NCBI RefSeq assembly: GCF_019703515.2
Contig: NC_059382.1
Location: forward strand, 18,033,001-18,097,000
DNA from: Myxocyprinus asiaticus
Lineage: Eukaryota; Chordata; Actinopteri; Cypriniformes; Catostomidae
Length of the DNA: 64,000 nt
Direction of reading: 5' to 3'
The notes below the pieces were generated by a model. That model had not been told where the DNA came from and ran no database searches. It saw nothing but the letters and a program-made list of their open reading frames with translations. Both the position numbers and the translations under genes were made by a program. Positions within the stretch are counted from its first letter, which is position 1. Each line of letters opens with the position of its first letter. Positions 1 through 11,529 of the stretch are shown in pieces.

Positions 1-516
1 TGTGGGTATCATGTTTTAAGAAAAAGAGACAGACAGATGGTGAGAAAGAGGGAGATGGAGAGATAGATGGAAAGAGAGGAAACTAAAGATAACTAATACA
101 ACTTTTTGACTTGAAAAATGTATTAGCATTTGTTGAAATTATTATTTACCAAGATTAATACATTATGTAAAGCAGTGTTCATGTTAACTAATGTTGTTAA
201 CTAATGTTAACAAATGGAACCTTATTTTAAAGTGTTGCCTCTTTATTTGCTCTCTTTTTTTTACTCGTTATTTGAATGGGTCCCGGCAGGCCTATTGCTG
301 TGAGGGAGGCACTGTGTGTGTTTCCCTGGTGCATTATTGATGCTGTACACAATGGGGAGGGGAGGGGCTTTGCCTTGCAGTCTTTCTCATTTTTAAAAAT
401 GTTCTCTACACCTTGCAGCTTGTGGTTAATGTGCTATGAACTAACAATGAACAATTGTATTTTTATTAACTGGAACCTTATTGTAAATTGTTACCAATAA
501 TGATATATTCACTTAT
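1..516. other. intergenic DNA, no gene seen
   Basis: AT-rich DNA with short purine-rich runs near the start. No reading frame here has recognisable protein features, and I see no splice-flanked exon. Confidence 0.5.
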
Positions 517-1190
517 AAACTTTTAAAGACAGACCTACATTAATTTTCGTGAGAATGCAAAGTGCAGTGATACGTGCTACGACCGTGCACAATGTCTTAT
601 ACAATTTTCGTGAGATCGTTAATGTCAAGCGCAATTTTCATGCTAGCGCAGAGCGCAAGTGGGCATGGGTGGAAGTGTCTGCACAAACTGTGGGCGTATG
701 CGTGAAAACTGTGGGTGTGTTGTAGGGTAATGAAGTGGAGCCAGGTCCAATTTGCTATTTTCCTGAGAAATAGTTAATTACGCTAAGACATTTAAAAACT
801 ATATCTTATTTCAGCACAAAGTATAAACTCAGTTCCTGCATTTGCAGTTTGGAGATTTCACCAGCAGGTGGTAATAAAGATCATGTCCAAACTCTATAAA
901 TACAGTGGGAAATCAAATGAAAACCCATTAAATCCATTGAGGGAATGGACTATATACTGTAATAGGACGCAGACGGTGGAATAACCGGAGAAGAGCCTCC
1001 GAATTAAATTGCAATCGACCCAGTCTATCTGCACGTTTCGCGCAATTTCGCCAAACCCACTTGTGCCTATACTTAGCGCATGCTTGCACGAAAATACCAA
1101 AACTTCATGGCCATGCCTACTGACTTTGCACTTATGACTTATGGCATAGCACTGTGCTTTGCGCTAGTGCTCTTAAAATAGGGCCGATTG
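517..1190. repeat. probable dispersed repeat (MITE-like)
   Basis: The block differs from its flanks: it is richer in CpG and in GCGC-type words. Its two edges carry similar words in opposite orientation (TTTTAAAG... with GCAAAGTGCAGTG on the left, and the reverse complement GCAAAGCACAGTG followed by TTAAAATAGGGCC on the right). This suggests an old short inverted-repeat element. The boundaries are approximate and no clear target duplication was found. Confidence 0.3.
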
Positions 1191-2249
1191 ATTCTATACT
1201 TCTAATCAATAACTTTAAATCAGTTGTATATTTTTCCATTTGTTCTACCTTTGGTGTTGGGTGCCTAACCATACTGAGGTCAAATGACCAGCCAAACATT
1301 ACTTGCTTTAGCTCAATATTTCAGTGAAATTAGACATAATCACTTGCCGTATAAATTAATAATGGCTAACAGCAAATAGCGCATTTTTACAAGATATTGG
1401 TAAATTATAACTTCTGTTTCTGCACGATGCTGCATCTGCACTGGTTCATCGTAACATAAACAAGAATATTACTGTAGATGATGCTTTATAATTCAGGAAA
1501 ATATATAGCTTTGTGTAAAAAAGAGTTTAAATGACACAAAAGACAGATGAAAGTTTGGCAATGAATTGAAGTATAAAACTTGCTCTATTTTATCACGGCA
1601 ATCTTTATATCCACCTTTTCATCCACGTTTTTCTGTCTTCTTCCCATTAACAGTTGCTCTGTCATTTTATTTTATTGTCCTCTCTCTTCCTTTCTCTTTC
1701 TCTCTATCTCTCTCCACCTTCTTCTTTCAGCCAGTGTCAGGAGTCAAAACAAGGGGAAACACAAAGGCCGACTCTGAGTGATGGGGAACTGCCTCAAGAG
1801 ACACTTTGATGTTTATCATTGAGCGTTTCAAAGATTGTAACTAAAAATGGGCTTATCTTGAACAAACCCCAATATTCTAAATAAATGGAGCTGATTACAT
1901 TTCTGAGCATTTTCTTTTAGTGGAGGAATGGTTTTTAGAAAGGACTAAAAACACTATTTGTCCCAACATTTTCTCTACTAAAAAAATAAAGATCAGACTA
2001 CAGTTGTTTTTGTTGTTTTCCAAAATCAGAAAAAAAGACACTAAGCAATCTAATTCATGTATAAATTAAACAATTCCATAAAGGCTTTTCAGAACATAGA
2101 GAAAATACAATTATTTCTAAAGCATCAAAAAATAAATAACCCCATTAAATGTTATGACAAACACATTTCTTTTATTTCTTTTATTTTTTTTATCTGTGTT
2201 AACATTTAAAAAGAAGTTGGGATGGGACATATCGAATTGGCTTTTCTTT

Positions 2250-2289
<40 letters not shown>

Positions 2290-4234
2290 TTATTTATTGT
2301 TTTAAATAGCCAATAGCCTTTGGCTTACATCACAGCTGTGAAACATAAATTGCTTATTTACTAAATATGAGACAAGTCACAAAAATGTTTGGTCTGTTTT
2401 CAAAAAGAGAAACACTGTACATTTTAAATGCATATATCTGCTACAAGTTCAGTATGTCGATGTTTAGGAGTACACTAGCATATAGACAAATAGGCCCAGG
2501 GGTGGACTAAGAAGAGAAATCGGCCTGGGATTTTAAATAGAAACTCCAATGTTCATTTAGTAGGGTCATTAAGGATATGTCCTACTGATTTAGATCCATG
2601 TACAAGTAAATGTAACAACTACATCTGCTTACACCCACCCACACACAAACACACACAACTCTCTTTATCCTCAGAGGAAGCTTGAAAAAACAAAACAAAA
2701 ATGTTATTCCAGTTCTGATGAGCCTTTTCAGAGAGCATGAGGGAAATTAAGGGGAGTAGTGAAATGAGGGGGCTACATCACCCACTAAATTGATTTTCTT
2801 TGATTCGTGTCTTCCCCACTCACAGTTCACCACTTACACCACACACACAATGCTTCATAATGAATCTGTTTGAATGGTAGAGAGCTGGCCATGTGCAGCT
2901 AGCAGACTCCAATTACATGGAGAGAGCATGCACGCACTGAAAGTCTGAGAGCTGAGTAATCGCTTCCACAGCATTTGGTTCAAACACACTATGTGGTCAT
3001 CACACACACACACACACAAACTGTATGTTTTTAATTCCATTTTCACACACACAATATACTGTAACTCCACTTAAAAGCACTTAACTATAATATCTGTCTT
3101 ACCATGCCAAAGTATTTAAAATGTAGCTATGATTTAACTCATTAAAATAATGTCTCAAAAATATTAATGTATTTATGGTTTCTTAATAAATGTACTTTAG
3201 ATAAAAAACATGACCTAAATGTCAAAATACATCACTTCATTCCAGTTTCTTAAAGTAAGCATATTATACAGTAGGTGATCAAACTGTCTTTTACACAGCA
3301 CCATCATTTGCATACCATTATAACAAACATTGAAACTGAACGTCATGGAAATAGAACACTCTGGATATTCTAAAGTAATGCCAGCATAGTATACATCTAG
3401 AAACCCACACACACAAACACACACAAAATAAACCCACAAGCACAGACATTTTAATCTAGTAAACAATGACAATGTGAAACGTTTTTCAGTGTGGCACCAG
3501 CCTGACAAATCCTGCAGCATTGCTCTGACACGTTCCAACACCATTCATTATCTTCAGCCTCGTCACACATAATTCAAAGGCCCTTTGAAACTTCAAGCTG
3601 GTTGAGAAAGCGTTCTCTTTCAGCCCTATTCTGTCACAACAGAGAGCAATCCAAGTTACCAGACAAAGCACACTGAGTTGGTTTGACATCTCTCACAATT
3701 CATCAGAAATAACAAAGGCAATTTGCAGCACCTGCAATGCCCAAAGAAGGCACACAGTATCCCAATACAAATAAAATATGATGATAAAGTAATCAGTGCA
3801 TTAAAAGGTCTAAGAAAACACATCCTCCGTCGCATTCTACTGGGTGTCTGATGTCTACACTGAGACTAGGAAGGTGAAAAATAACTTGTCTGTCAATGGC
3901 ATTCCCTAGACTCAGTTTGGGTATTTTCTGTTTGCTTCTGTCAGGACTGTGACTGCTCCAGTAGTTTACATCAGATTGCTTTAAAATTGTGATGAAACAA
4001 CCAGTTATTTTTAAGCTGCTTTCATGTCTGCCTTGAGAAAGACCTTTTGTGAATTGGGCAATGCAATAATGTGTTGATGGCTACGTGTGGAAAGTAATGG
4101 TGATTGCTGAGGCTCTCAAGTAACTGAGTGTATCTGAATCATTGCATTCTGATGGAAGTAAAGCAAGCACAAGATTCTTCCCAAGGCTCTTTGAAAATCT
4201 AATTGTAAACATTATGTAAACTGTGTGTATCCTA
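1191..4234. other. intergenic DNA with simple repeats
   Basis: AT-rich sequence with no convincing exon. It contains a CTTT tract and short CA/TG runs near 2637-2660, 3000-3020 and 3405-3425. The longer minus-strand frames at 2855-3544 run through the CA tracts, giving valine-cysteine runs, and are not supported as genes. Confidence 0.5.
2242..2290. repeat. (CTTT)n microsatellite
   Basis: About 49 bp of CTTT units with minor interruption at the start. A simple sequence repeat. Confidence 0.95.
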
Positions 4235-4808
4235 GGCCACGTCCACACTAATACGTTTTCATTGAAAACGAATCTTTTTCTCTATGTTTTGGCCTTCAGT
4301 TCACACTGAGATTGTGTTTTTGTCAGCGAAAACTGAGCTTTTTGAAAATGCTCTCTCAAGTGGATACATTTGAAAATGCCGTCTTCACACTGTAGTGTGG
4401 ACTAGGAAAATGGATATATCTGAAAACAATAACATCTTTGTTGTCATGTGACGCAGTCATGTGATCCATTCAACCAAAGCATTCAAGATGGAGGCCCGTG
4501 TTATAGTAGCGCTGTTGTGCTTGATATTGACTTTGATAGCATTGTTACTTAGTACAAAATTCACATTGCATTCCTTCAAAGGCGATGGGAAGTTTACTCG
4601 GAATTGGTGTCCAGCGACAGAACACGAGGACAATTGCACTTCAGACCAAACTGCAATTTTTCGCATGCGCAATAAGGGAAATTAAGCGTTTTCATACATT
4701 TCAGTGTAGACAAGCAACATTTGGAAAATGCTTGGAAACAGCAGTGTGGAAGGAGAGCGTTTTGAAAACGAAAACTCAAATGTATCCGTATTAATGTAGA
4801 TGTAGTCC
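4235..4808. mobile_element. MITE with TA-flanked inverted ends
   Basis: The left end GGCCACGTCCACACTAATAC and the reverse complement of the right end (GGACTACATCTACATTAATAC) match at most positions. Both ends are flanked by TA, as in mariner-type insertions. Inside are several tracts alternating AAAACG and TTTTGAAAA that can pair. No transposase is visible. The small frames at 4457-4794 read through the repeat on both strands and are not genes. A shorter related element lies at 42315-42506. Confidence 0.65.
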
Positions 4809-4929
4809 TAATTGGTTGATCACTGCATTGTTTTAATACACACAGGTGTGAAACAAGGATGTCTGTAATTCCTGGAGAAAGCTTTAAACAGAATTAGAAT
4901 TCTTATTCTTCTCAATAGCACATATTTCT

Positions 4930-5130
4930 GTTCCTTATCTGTCACTCACTCGATGTTGTGTCGATGTAGTGACAATAGGGTTCACTCTTGGGAGCCCCAA
5001 ACACCTCTGCTTTTTTGAAAAAAGGCCAAAGGGAATTGGCGAGTGGAATTTGCATGCCACTCCCCCGGACATACGGGTATAAAAGGAGCTGGTATGCAAC
5101 CACTCATTCAGATTTTCTCTTTGGAGCCGA
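4930..5130 (+). repeat. 5' inverted terminal repeat of DIRS copy A
   Basis: It begins GTTCCTTATCTGTCACTCAC and continues through the TATA box to about 5130. The same sequence appears inverted at 8160-8379 and, with changes, at the ends of copies B to E. Confidence 0.9.
5078..5085 (+). promoter_or_regulatory. TATA box in the DIRS A terminal repeat
   Basis: TATAAAAG lies about 150 bp inside the left end, upstream of the gag remnant. The equivalent motif is found at 40944-40951 (complement) in copy C and 51442-51449 in copy E. It probably sets the start of the genomic transcript. Confidence 0.6.
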
Positions 5131-5339
5131 GTGGTGGTATTCAGTGCACTGATTTCAATTTCCCTCCAAAGACGCACCTCAAAACTGCTGGATTTATGGC
5201 GCATTTCAGCGGCTTCTCCCCCTCTGCACCCGTGGAGTGCAGAGAACGCCCCTGGGTGCTTCAGCAGAGCGAAAAAAGAGAGTATATTCTAAAAGAGTAT
5301 ATTTTCATTCACAAAAAGAGCGGCACACACTGAATGTCT

Positions 5340-5595
5340 TTTTAAAGATGCCTTTCAGTTTGTGTGTTATTCCTGGTTGCGGTCGTTATCTCTCCGCTTC
5401 TGACGGCCACGATCGCTGTCTTACGTGTCTGGGCGCTGCCCATGCGGAGACATAATTCGTGGATGGGTGCGCCCAGCTGTGACACAAACACGCCCACACG
5501 GGATTGGTTCCGGTGGACTACGGGGATGAGATTCCTCCTCCCCCCTCCTCGGCCAATCTTATGGTGGGCGGCAGGAGCCAGGTAAGTGCTTCGAT
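5340..5595 (+). pseudogene. gag remnant of DIRS copy A
   Basis: The first part of the gag reading frame survives. It begins near 5348 with a short cysteine-rich stretch containing CVIPGCG and CLTCLG, as at the start of gag in the other copies. After about 40 codons similarity to the family is lost, and the sequence passes to the proline-rich region just before reverse transcriptase. The middle of gag, present at 52160-53060 in copy E and 39560-40790 in copy C, is absent. Confidence 0.6.
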
Positions 5596-5854
5596 GTCCC
5601 TGGACTCAGCACGGCCACGGGGCTCGAGTCCCCTCGACATGGCACCTCGAGCTCCGCCCCGCCGCGAGGCCCCACCCGCCGGTACGTCCGACATGATCAT
5701 TCTCCTGGTCCCTCTCGCCCAGAGTTTGGGTGCGTGGCTCGCGCTTTTCAACCCGTCGCGATGGCTGACCCAGACCGTCCAACTCGGCTTCGCGATTCAG
5801 TTCGCCAGGCGCCCAGGTTCAACGGCGTCCGCTTCACCATGGTGAAGGGCGAGA

Positions 5855-6370
5855 ATGCTGCTATCTTGCGTGCGGAGTTTGCTACCCTTCTGCGATAGAG
5901 CCTGTCCCTCCAGCCGAGATGAAGAAAGGGTTATACAGCCCTTACTTCATCATACCGAAGAAAGGCGGTGGGTTGCGACAAATCCTGGACTTGCGAGTAC
6001 TGAACCGGGCTTTGCACAGACTCCCATTCAAGATGCTGATGATTGGTTCGCAGCAGTAGACCTGAAGGACGCATACTTCCACGTCTCGGTCTTACCTCGA
6101 CACAGACCCTTCCTGCGGTTTGCCTTCAAAGGCCAGGCGTACCAGTACAAGGTCCTACCCTTCGGCCTGTACTTGTCCCCTCGCTTCTTCAGGAAGGTCG
6201 CAGAGGCAGCCCTTGCCCAGCTAAGGGAAGTGGGCATCCGCATCCTCAACTATCGCGACGACTGGCTAATCCTAGCTCACTCTCGAGAGTTGCTGTGCAC
6301 ACACAGGGACCTCGTGCTCCGGCACCTAAGCCGACTGAGGCTTCGGGTCAACTGGGAAAAGAGCAAGCTC
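5855..6370 (+). pseudogene. DIRS reverse transcriptase fragment, copy A
   Basis: Encodes the fingers and palm of a DIRS reverse transcriptase. Landmarks are VDLKDAYFHVS, QYKVLPFGL and the catalytic box, here LNYRDDWL at about 6248-6271 (YRDD at 6251-6262) where copies B and C have YLDD. The beginning is frame-disturbed near 5930: the usual SPYFI-KKGGG stretch is found only in a different frame. The frame runs out of family at EKSKLS, where the sequence jumps into recombinase. RNase H and the methyltransferase-like region are missing. Probably inactive. Confidence 0.85.
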
Positions 6371-7230
6371 TCCCTTCCTGCAGGAGAGGCTGGAGGATCG
6401 GCTGTCCCCCTCCACCTTGAAGGTGTATGTAGCCGCTATTTTGGCTCATCATGATGCAGTAGATGGTAAGTACTTGGGGAAGCACGACTTGATCATCAGG
6501 TTCCTGAGAGGCGCTAGGAGGTTTAATCCCTCCAGACCGCGCCTCGTCCCCTCGTGGGACCTCTCTGTAGTCCTTTGGGGTCTACGGAGAGCTCCCTTTG
6601 AGCCCTTGGAGTCAGTTGAGCTTAAGGCACTCTCTTTGAAGACTGCCTTCCTGACTGCACTCACTTTCATCAAGAGGGTAGGGGACCTGCAGGCGTTCTC
6701 TGTCAGCAAATCGTGCCTGGAGTTCGGTCCGGGTTACTCTCATGTGATCCTGAGGCCCCGACTGGGCTATGTGCCCAAGGCTCCCACGACCCCTTTTAGG
6801 GATCAGGTGGTGAACCTGCAAGCGCTGCCCCAGGAGGAGGCAGACCCAGCCTTGGCATTGCTGTGTCTGTTGCGAGCTTTACACATCTATTTAGATTGCA
6901 CGCAAAGCTTTAGAAGCTCCGAGCAGAACTTTGTCTGCTTTGGTGGACAGCAGAATGGAAGCGCTGTCTCCAAACAGAGGATCGTCACTGGCTCATTGAC
7001 GCCATCGCGATGGCATATCAGGCTCAGGACGTGCTGCCCCCTGCCAGGTTACGAGCCCACTCTACCAGGAGTGTGGCGGCCTCCTGGGTCCTGGCCAGTG
7101 GTGCCTCTTTGGCAGACATCTACAGAGCAGCAGGCTGGGCAGCACCCAACACCTTTGCGAGGTTCTACAATCTCCGGGTTGAGCCGGTCTCGTCCCGTGT
7201 ATTGGCAGGCACGATCAGGTAAGTTCTGGG
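6371..7230 (+). pseudogene. DIRS tyrosine recombinase, copy A (frameshifted)
   Basis: A phage-integrase-type tyrosine recombinase used by DIRS elements to insert a circular DNA intermediate. Visible catalytic signature: the first arginine in IKRVGDL (codon at 6675-6677), the HSTR box at 7058-7069, and the nucleophile tyrosine in ARFYNLR (7166-7168). The N-terminal part of the core domain is lost at the deletion junction. A frameshift lies near 6985, after KQRI: the first arginine is in one frame, HSTR and the tyrosine in another. The long frame on the opposite strand (7049-7768) is a shadow. Confidence 0.87.
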
Positions 7231-7994
7231 ACAGCTGGCTGGGTGTACCACTTGTGCATAGCGCCTTTTCCCTCCCTTGAGGTGAAGACATGCGCTCTTG
7301 ACTCCCAGTCGTGTTCACAGACTGTGATCCCTGGATGAATTTCCTCCTTAGCCCTCTGGCAGTTGAGTTTGCAGAGAAACTCGCTGCTGGCTCAGTACGT
7401 GCGCTAATGAGGCCCTGTACTGAGGTAGGTGCTCCACATGTGCTGGTTCCCCAAAGGCGACCCCATGTGATATCTTCTGCAAAATCGTTTCCCTGTCGGT
7501 AAACTGCATCTTCCTTGGGCAGAGGCCCCTCTGCCCCCGGTCGCCATGTTTTGTAGAAACTCCTCCCCCTTCGGGTAGGACCTACCATGGGACCTCTCCA
7601 CATGACGTACTTCTGACAAGACTCGGTAAGACCATGTGATGTATTCCACTCAAAATACCCCCCCCCCCCCCCTTTTGGGTGGGGTGTGGTCTCCGCTGTG
7701 TCTTCCCCTTGGGAGGGACACCCCCTGACGTGGACACTTATGGATCCCAGTCGGTTAACCAATTCCACTCTTTTTGGGGAGAAAAAAGAGGAAAAGTGGC
7801 CTTGGCTGGGCTAGCCTGTCCCTATTGTTGGGCAGTCAACTTGTTCCTGAAGGACCATTCGACGCTCATAAGAGCGTTGGGGGAGGTTACATGACGGCCT
7901 GTTGCGCTGGCTATGAGGCACATAACGGTCTGCCTGTCTCGCACCGCCAGTCCAAGTAACACAGTTCGGATAGTTGTGCCATTTTGTATAGGGA
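7231..7994 (+). other. 3' untranslated region of DIRS copy A
   Basis: No coding signal on either strand. Contains a poly-C run near 7661-7672. The same region is found in reverse orientation in copies C (about 35260-36010) and D (about 47790-48500). Confidence 0.7.
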
Positions 7995-8101
7995 CGTCTA
8001 GTGTCACTGCATTGACACAGCGTCGAGTGAGTGACAGATAGGGAACGTCATGGTTACTTTCATACCCTCCTTTCCCTGATGGAGGGAACGAGACGTTGTG
8101 T
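7995..8101. repeat. internal complementary region of DIRS copy A
   Basis: The first half is the reverse complement of the element's 5' outer end (...GAGTGAGTGACAGATAGGGAAC). It is joined without a gap to the reverse complement of the 3' outer end (GTCATGGTTACTTTC...). The two halves share one GTT/AAC triplet. This is the diagnostic layout of DIRS elements, where this region aligns the termini to form the circular intermediate. Confidence 0.85.
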
Positions 8102-8159
8102 CCCTCTTGCCACAACGCTGAACTACCCGCTGAAATGGCCGGGACCTGGTCTCGGCTCC

Positions 8160-8379
8160 TCAGCACAAAACCTGAATGAGTGGTTGCATACCAGCTCCTT
8201 TTATACCCGTATGTCCGGGAAAGTGGCATGCAAATTCCACTCTCCAATTCCCATTGGCCTTTTTTCAAAAAAGCAGAGGTGTTTGGGGCTCCCAAGAGTG
8301 ACCCCTATTGTCACTACATCGACACAACGTCTCATTCCCTCCATCAGGGAATGGAGGTAACGAAAGTAACCATGACGTT
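8160..8379 (-). repeat. 3' inverted terminal repeat of DIRS copy A
   Basis: Reverse complement of the 5' terminal repeat, including CTTTTATA (the TATA box on the minus strand), extended by a terminal segment ending CATGACGTT that is repeated inverted in the internal complementary region. Confidence 0.88.
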
Positions 8380-8626
8380 CTCATTGATTCGCCCTCATGT
8401 TGTTCCAAAACTGTATCGCTTTCTGAGGATACATTTTGAAAAATTCCATTTAATTCCATTCCATTTAAAGAAAACGAATGGTGACTGGGGCCATTTGTCC
8501 CAAACATTCTCCCTAACATTTTCTTTTTGTGTTTTACGGAAGACAGAAATGTCATATGGTTTTGGAGCAACATGAGGGTAAGAAAATTATGACATAATTT
8601 TCATTTTTGAGTGAAATATCCTTTAA
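8380..8626. mobile_element. TTAA-type foldback MITE, left end missing
   Basis: The right terminus reads TTTTGAGTGAAATATCCTTTAA, closing at TTAA (8623-8626). The inner arms CCTCATGTTGTTCC and GGAGCAACATGAGGG pair. The outer left arm is absent because DIRS copy A abuts directly at 8379. Same family as 14251-14550 and 22950-23239; these resemble the fish Angel-type elements. Confidence 0.7.
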
Positions 8627-9024
8627 AGAGCCCCCCAAACAAATTGGGCACTGGTAAAATATTTACTATTATATAATGAAATATTTAGGATTTAAATTAT
8701 TCTTGCAAAAAAATAAAAATACAAATAACTTTAAATCAGCATACAAATCTTTTGAATGACCACTTTTGATATTTTCAATGGTCACCAACGGGGAATAATT
8801 CTTCCAGATGGTGTAGTTAGGACATCTACCAGCAGAAGCTAACAGGCTAAACCTTGCAAACCAGCCAAACCTTGACCTATTGGTTTGAAACTTTTATTTT
8901 ATTTTTTTGTTATCATGAATTTATTCTACAAAGAACTAAACCTTTTTGAATTATTGTGACACAGCCAAGGTTTTCCATGTAGCACAAGTATAGCTACATC
9001 ACATATCTCTCAGCTATAAATCAA
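8627..9024. other. intergenic DNA, nothing seen
   Basis: AT-rich sequence between the MITE and the Tc1-like transposon; no coding or repeat structure recognised. Confidence 0.5.
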
Positions 9025-10234
9025 CACTGGCGGCCAAAAGTTTGGAATAATGTATAGATTTGCTCTTATGGAAAGAAATTGGTACTTTAATTCACCAAAG
9101 TGGCATTCAACTGATCACAATTTATAGTCAGGACATTAATAAATTGAAAAATTACTATTACAAGTTGAAGAAAATGTTCAGAACTACTTCAAAAAGTTCT
9201 CATAAAAAAATCCTCCACATGCAGCAATGTCAGCTTTGCAGATCCTTGGCATTCTAGCCGTCAGTTTGTCGAGATATTCAGGTGACATTTCACCCCAAGC
9301 TTCCTGTAGCACTTGCCATAGATGTGGCTGTCTTGTCGGGCACTTCTCACACACCTTACAGTCTAGCTGATCCCACAAAAGCTCAATGGGGTTGATCCAT
9401 AACAATCTTTTCCAATTATCTGTTGACCAATGTCTGTGTTTCTTTGCCCACTCTAACCGTTTCTTTTTGTTTTTCTGTTTCAAAAGTGGCTTTTTCTTTG
9501 CAATTCTTGGCCTGCACCCCTGAGTCTTCTCTTTACTGTTGTACATGAAACTGGTGTTGAGTGGGTAGAATTCAATGAAGCTGTCAGCTGAGGACATGTG
9601 AGGCATCTATTTCTCAAACTAGAGACTCTGATGAAATTATCCTCTTGTTTAGTTGTACATCTGGGCCTTTCACATCTCTTTCTGTCCTTGTTTGAGCCAG
9701 TTGTCCTTTGTCTTTGAAGACTGTGGTGTACACCTTTGTATGAAATCTTCAGTTTTTGGGCAATTTCAAGCATTGTATAGCCTTCATTCCTCAAAACAAT
9801 GACTGACTGATGAGTTTCTAGAGAAAGTTGTTTCTTTTTTGCCATTTTTGACCTAATATTGACCTTAAGACATGCCAGTCTATTGCATACTGTGGCAACT
9901 CAAAAACAAACACAAAGACAATGTTAAGCTTCATTTAATGAACCAAATAGCTTTCAACTGTGTTTGATATAATGGCAAGTGATTTTCTAGTACCAAATTA
10001 GCAATTTAGCATGATTACTCAAGGATAAGGTGTTGGAGTGATGGCTGCTGGAAATGGGGCCTGTTGAGATTTGATAAAAAATACTTTTTTCAAATAGTGA
10101 TGGTGCTGTTTTTTTTTACATCAGTAATGACTATACTATGTGATCAGTTGGATGCAACTTTGGTGAATTAAAGTACCAATTTCCTTCCGAAACAGCAAAG
10201 TCTGTACATTATTCCAAACTTTTGGCCGCCAGTG
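9025..10234 (-). mobile_element. Tc1-like DNA transposon, internally deleted
   Basis: The inverted ends read CACTGGCGGCCAAAAGTTTG on both sides, and similarity between the arms continues for roughly 110 bp. The right end is followed by TA; the left flank is AA, a probable decayed TA. The transposase lies on the minus strand and has lost the middle of its catalytic domain. At about 1.2 kb the element is shorter than the usual 1.3-1.6 kb. It cannot encode an active transposase. Confidence 0.92.
9184..9845 (-). pseudogene. Tc1-like transposase, DDE core deleted
   Basis: Starts MAKKKQLSLE at 9845. The first ~110 residues hold the bipartite paired-like helix-turn-helix DNA-binding region (ETHQSVIVLRNEGYTMLEIA...). 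A frame change near 9500 leads into a second frame with KKKRLEWAKKH and then WKRLLW. This passes directly to NPIELLWDQL, the sequence around the last catalytic acidic residue. The normal TDESKF block with the first aspartate and about 100 following residues is missing. Expressed, it could at most bind the terminal repeats. The start was chosen because it matches the usual N-terminus of this subfamily. Confidence 0.88.
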
Positions 10235-11529
10235 TATATGTATCACAGCTCTCAAGACTCCCTTGTTCTCTGTCTTCATCTATGATTTAGAGTCACAGAC
10301 ACCACTGACAATCACTCTGCTCTTTGACTGTCACTCTCCCTTGTGTCTTGATGAGATATCTAAAAGTTCACTTGTGTGCTACATCTGAGGCTAAAGGCTG
10401 TGCCATCTGGCACAGAACAGCAGCGCTGGCCCCTCCAGTCCTGTTCACCCATCCTTTCTTCCATTTTGCACAGCACAGTGGAAAGGTCACTCTCACATCT
10501 CCATAATGACCAGAAACAAAGAACAAGAAGGGCAGACCAATGCAAGGACACCTGCTATCAGTGGCAGCTTATCGACCAGCAGCCAAGAGCAGCCAGTGAT
10601 ACACTCAGGCAGGCATCACCTATTCTGTCCCAGTGGAGAAACGGAGAGAGCGAATAAGAGAAAGAGAGAGATACAGCACTACTCTGCCAATGTATTGATT
10701 GCCTTCCCTTTACTTTGTGTGAAGACAATTAACAAACCAGTGTGAAAAATGAGAGTCAAGGTATAATGTCATGGTATAAAGTGACAAATCGTGTTAAGCA
10801 GAGATGTGCGATTTGGAAATTTTTGACCAATTTAATAAAATACTATAAGCCGATCCTATTATTTTGTTACTTATTCACCTATTTGAACTTTTGTCATCTG
10901 ATCACCATTTTGCTTTTGAAATAATCCTTTTGAATTAACACAGTACAAATCACACCACTACAAAGATTGCTGTAGTAATATTCAGTCATTACCAATGTAT
11001 ATTACAGATTTGATGTGTCTGGTGTAGTAGAAAAACACAGAACTCAGACTTCACACTTGATTGTAACACTTACAACACATTACGTTTCTGTTCATAAACA
11101 TTAGTTAATGCATTACATATCAATGAACAACAATGAACATGGTGAAACAATAAAATGATTTGATTTTGTGTACAGTCTGCATAACAGGCTACAAGAAAGA
11201 CACAATAAAAGAACAAATAACGGATCAGAATATTCTAACAGGACAATTTTCATAGAGGTTGTTATTTTGCATCTTCTAATAAAGCCCACTTGTGTCACTC
11301 AGTTGTCACAGAACATAAATTATTTACAAAACTCGGAAAACCTCAGAAGTTCAGTTGTCTGTCTAAGAACATAAGCATAAAGTTTGTTATTTCATCAGAA
11401 AAAGGGGAAAGATTTTCTTTACAAAAAGAAGCTTTTGAGCTTTTCAGAGCTTATCTTGGCTAAAGCTGTCGGATAATTACCAAAATGTTACCAAAATGCT
11501 TGGTTACTGCTTGTAAATTAGTTGTTTTA
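10235..11529. other. intergenic DNA, no gene seen
   Basis: Several small frames on both strands between 10324 and 10745 overlap each other and lack recognisable domains or paired splice sites. The sequence near 10800 (AGCAGAGATGTGCGAT) resembles the terminus of a hAT-like repeat but is too short to delimit. Confidence 0.45.

Larger units (their letters stand above)
4930..8379 (+). mobile_element. DIRS-like retrotransposon, copy A (internally deleted)
   Basis: A tyrosine-recombinase (DIRS-type) retrotransposon of about 3.45 kb. The 5' inverted terminal repeat starts at a GTT (4930-4932). The 3' end closes at a GTT (8377-8379). In order it holds a TATA-bearing terminal repeat, the start of gag, a reverse transcriptase segment, a tyrosine recombinase, a 3' untranslated region, an internal complementary region (7995-8101) and the inverted 3' terminal repeat. 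Compared with copy C it lacks most of gag, RNase H and the methyltransferase-like domain. Reverse transcriptase is joined directly to recombinase near 6370. Frameshifts and the deletions make it non-autonomous. Confidence 0.93.

Noticed and set aside
3215..3544. 109-codon minus-strand frame
   Set aside because: Runs through a CA tract (VCVCVC) and shows no domain or splice context.
4457..4794. four small overlapping frames on both strands
   Set aside because: All lie within the inverted-repeat MITE at 4235-4808.
5518..5751. proline/arginine-rich minus-strand frame
   Set aside because: Antisense of the GC-rich linker of DIRS copy A; no independent support.
7049..7768. 239-codon open frame on the minus strand
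   Set aside because: It is the antisense of the recombinase and 3' untranslated region of DIRS copy A. The plus-strand recombinase motifs explain the region.
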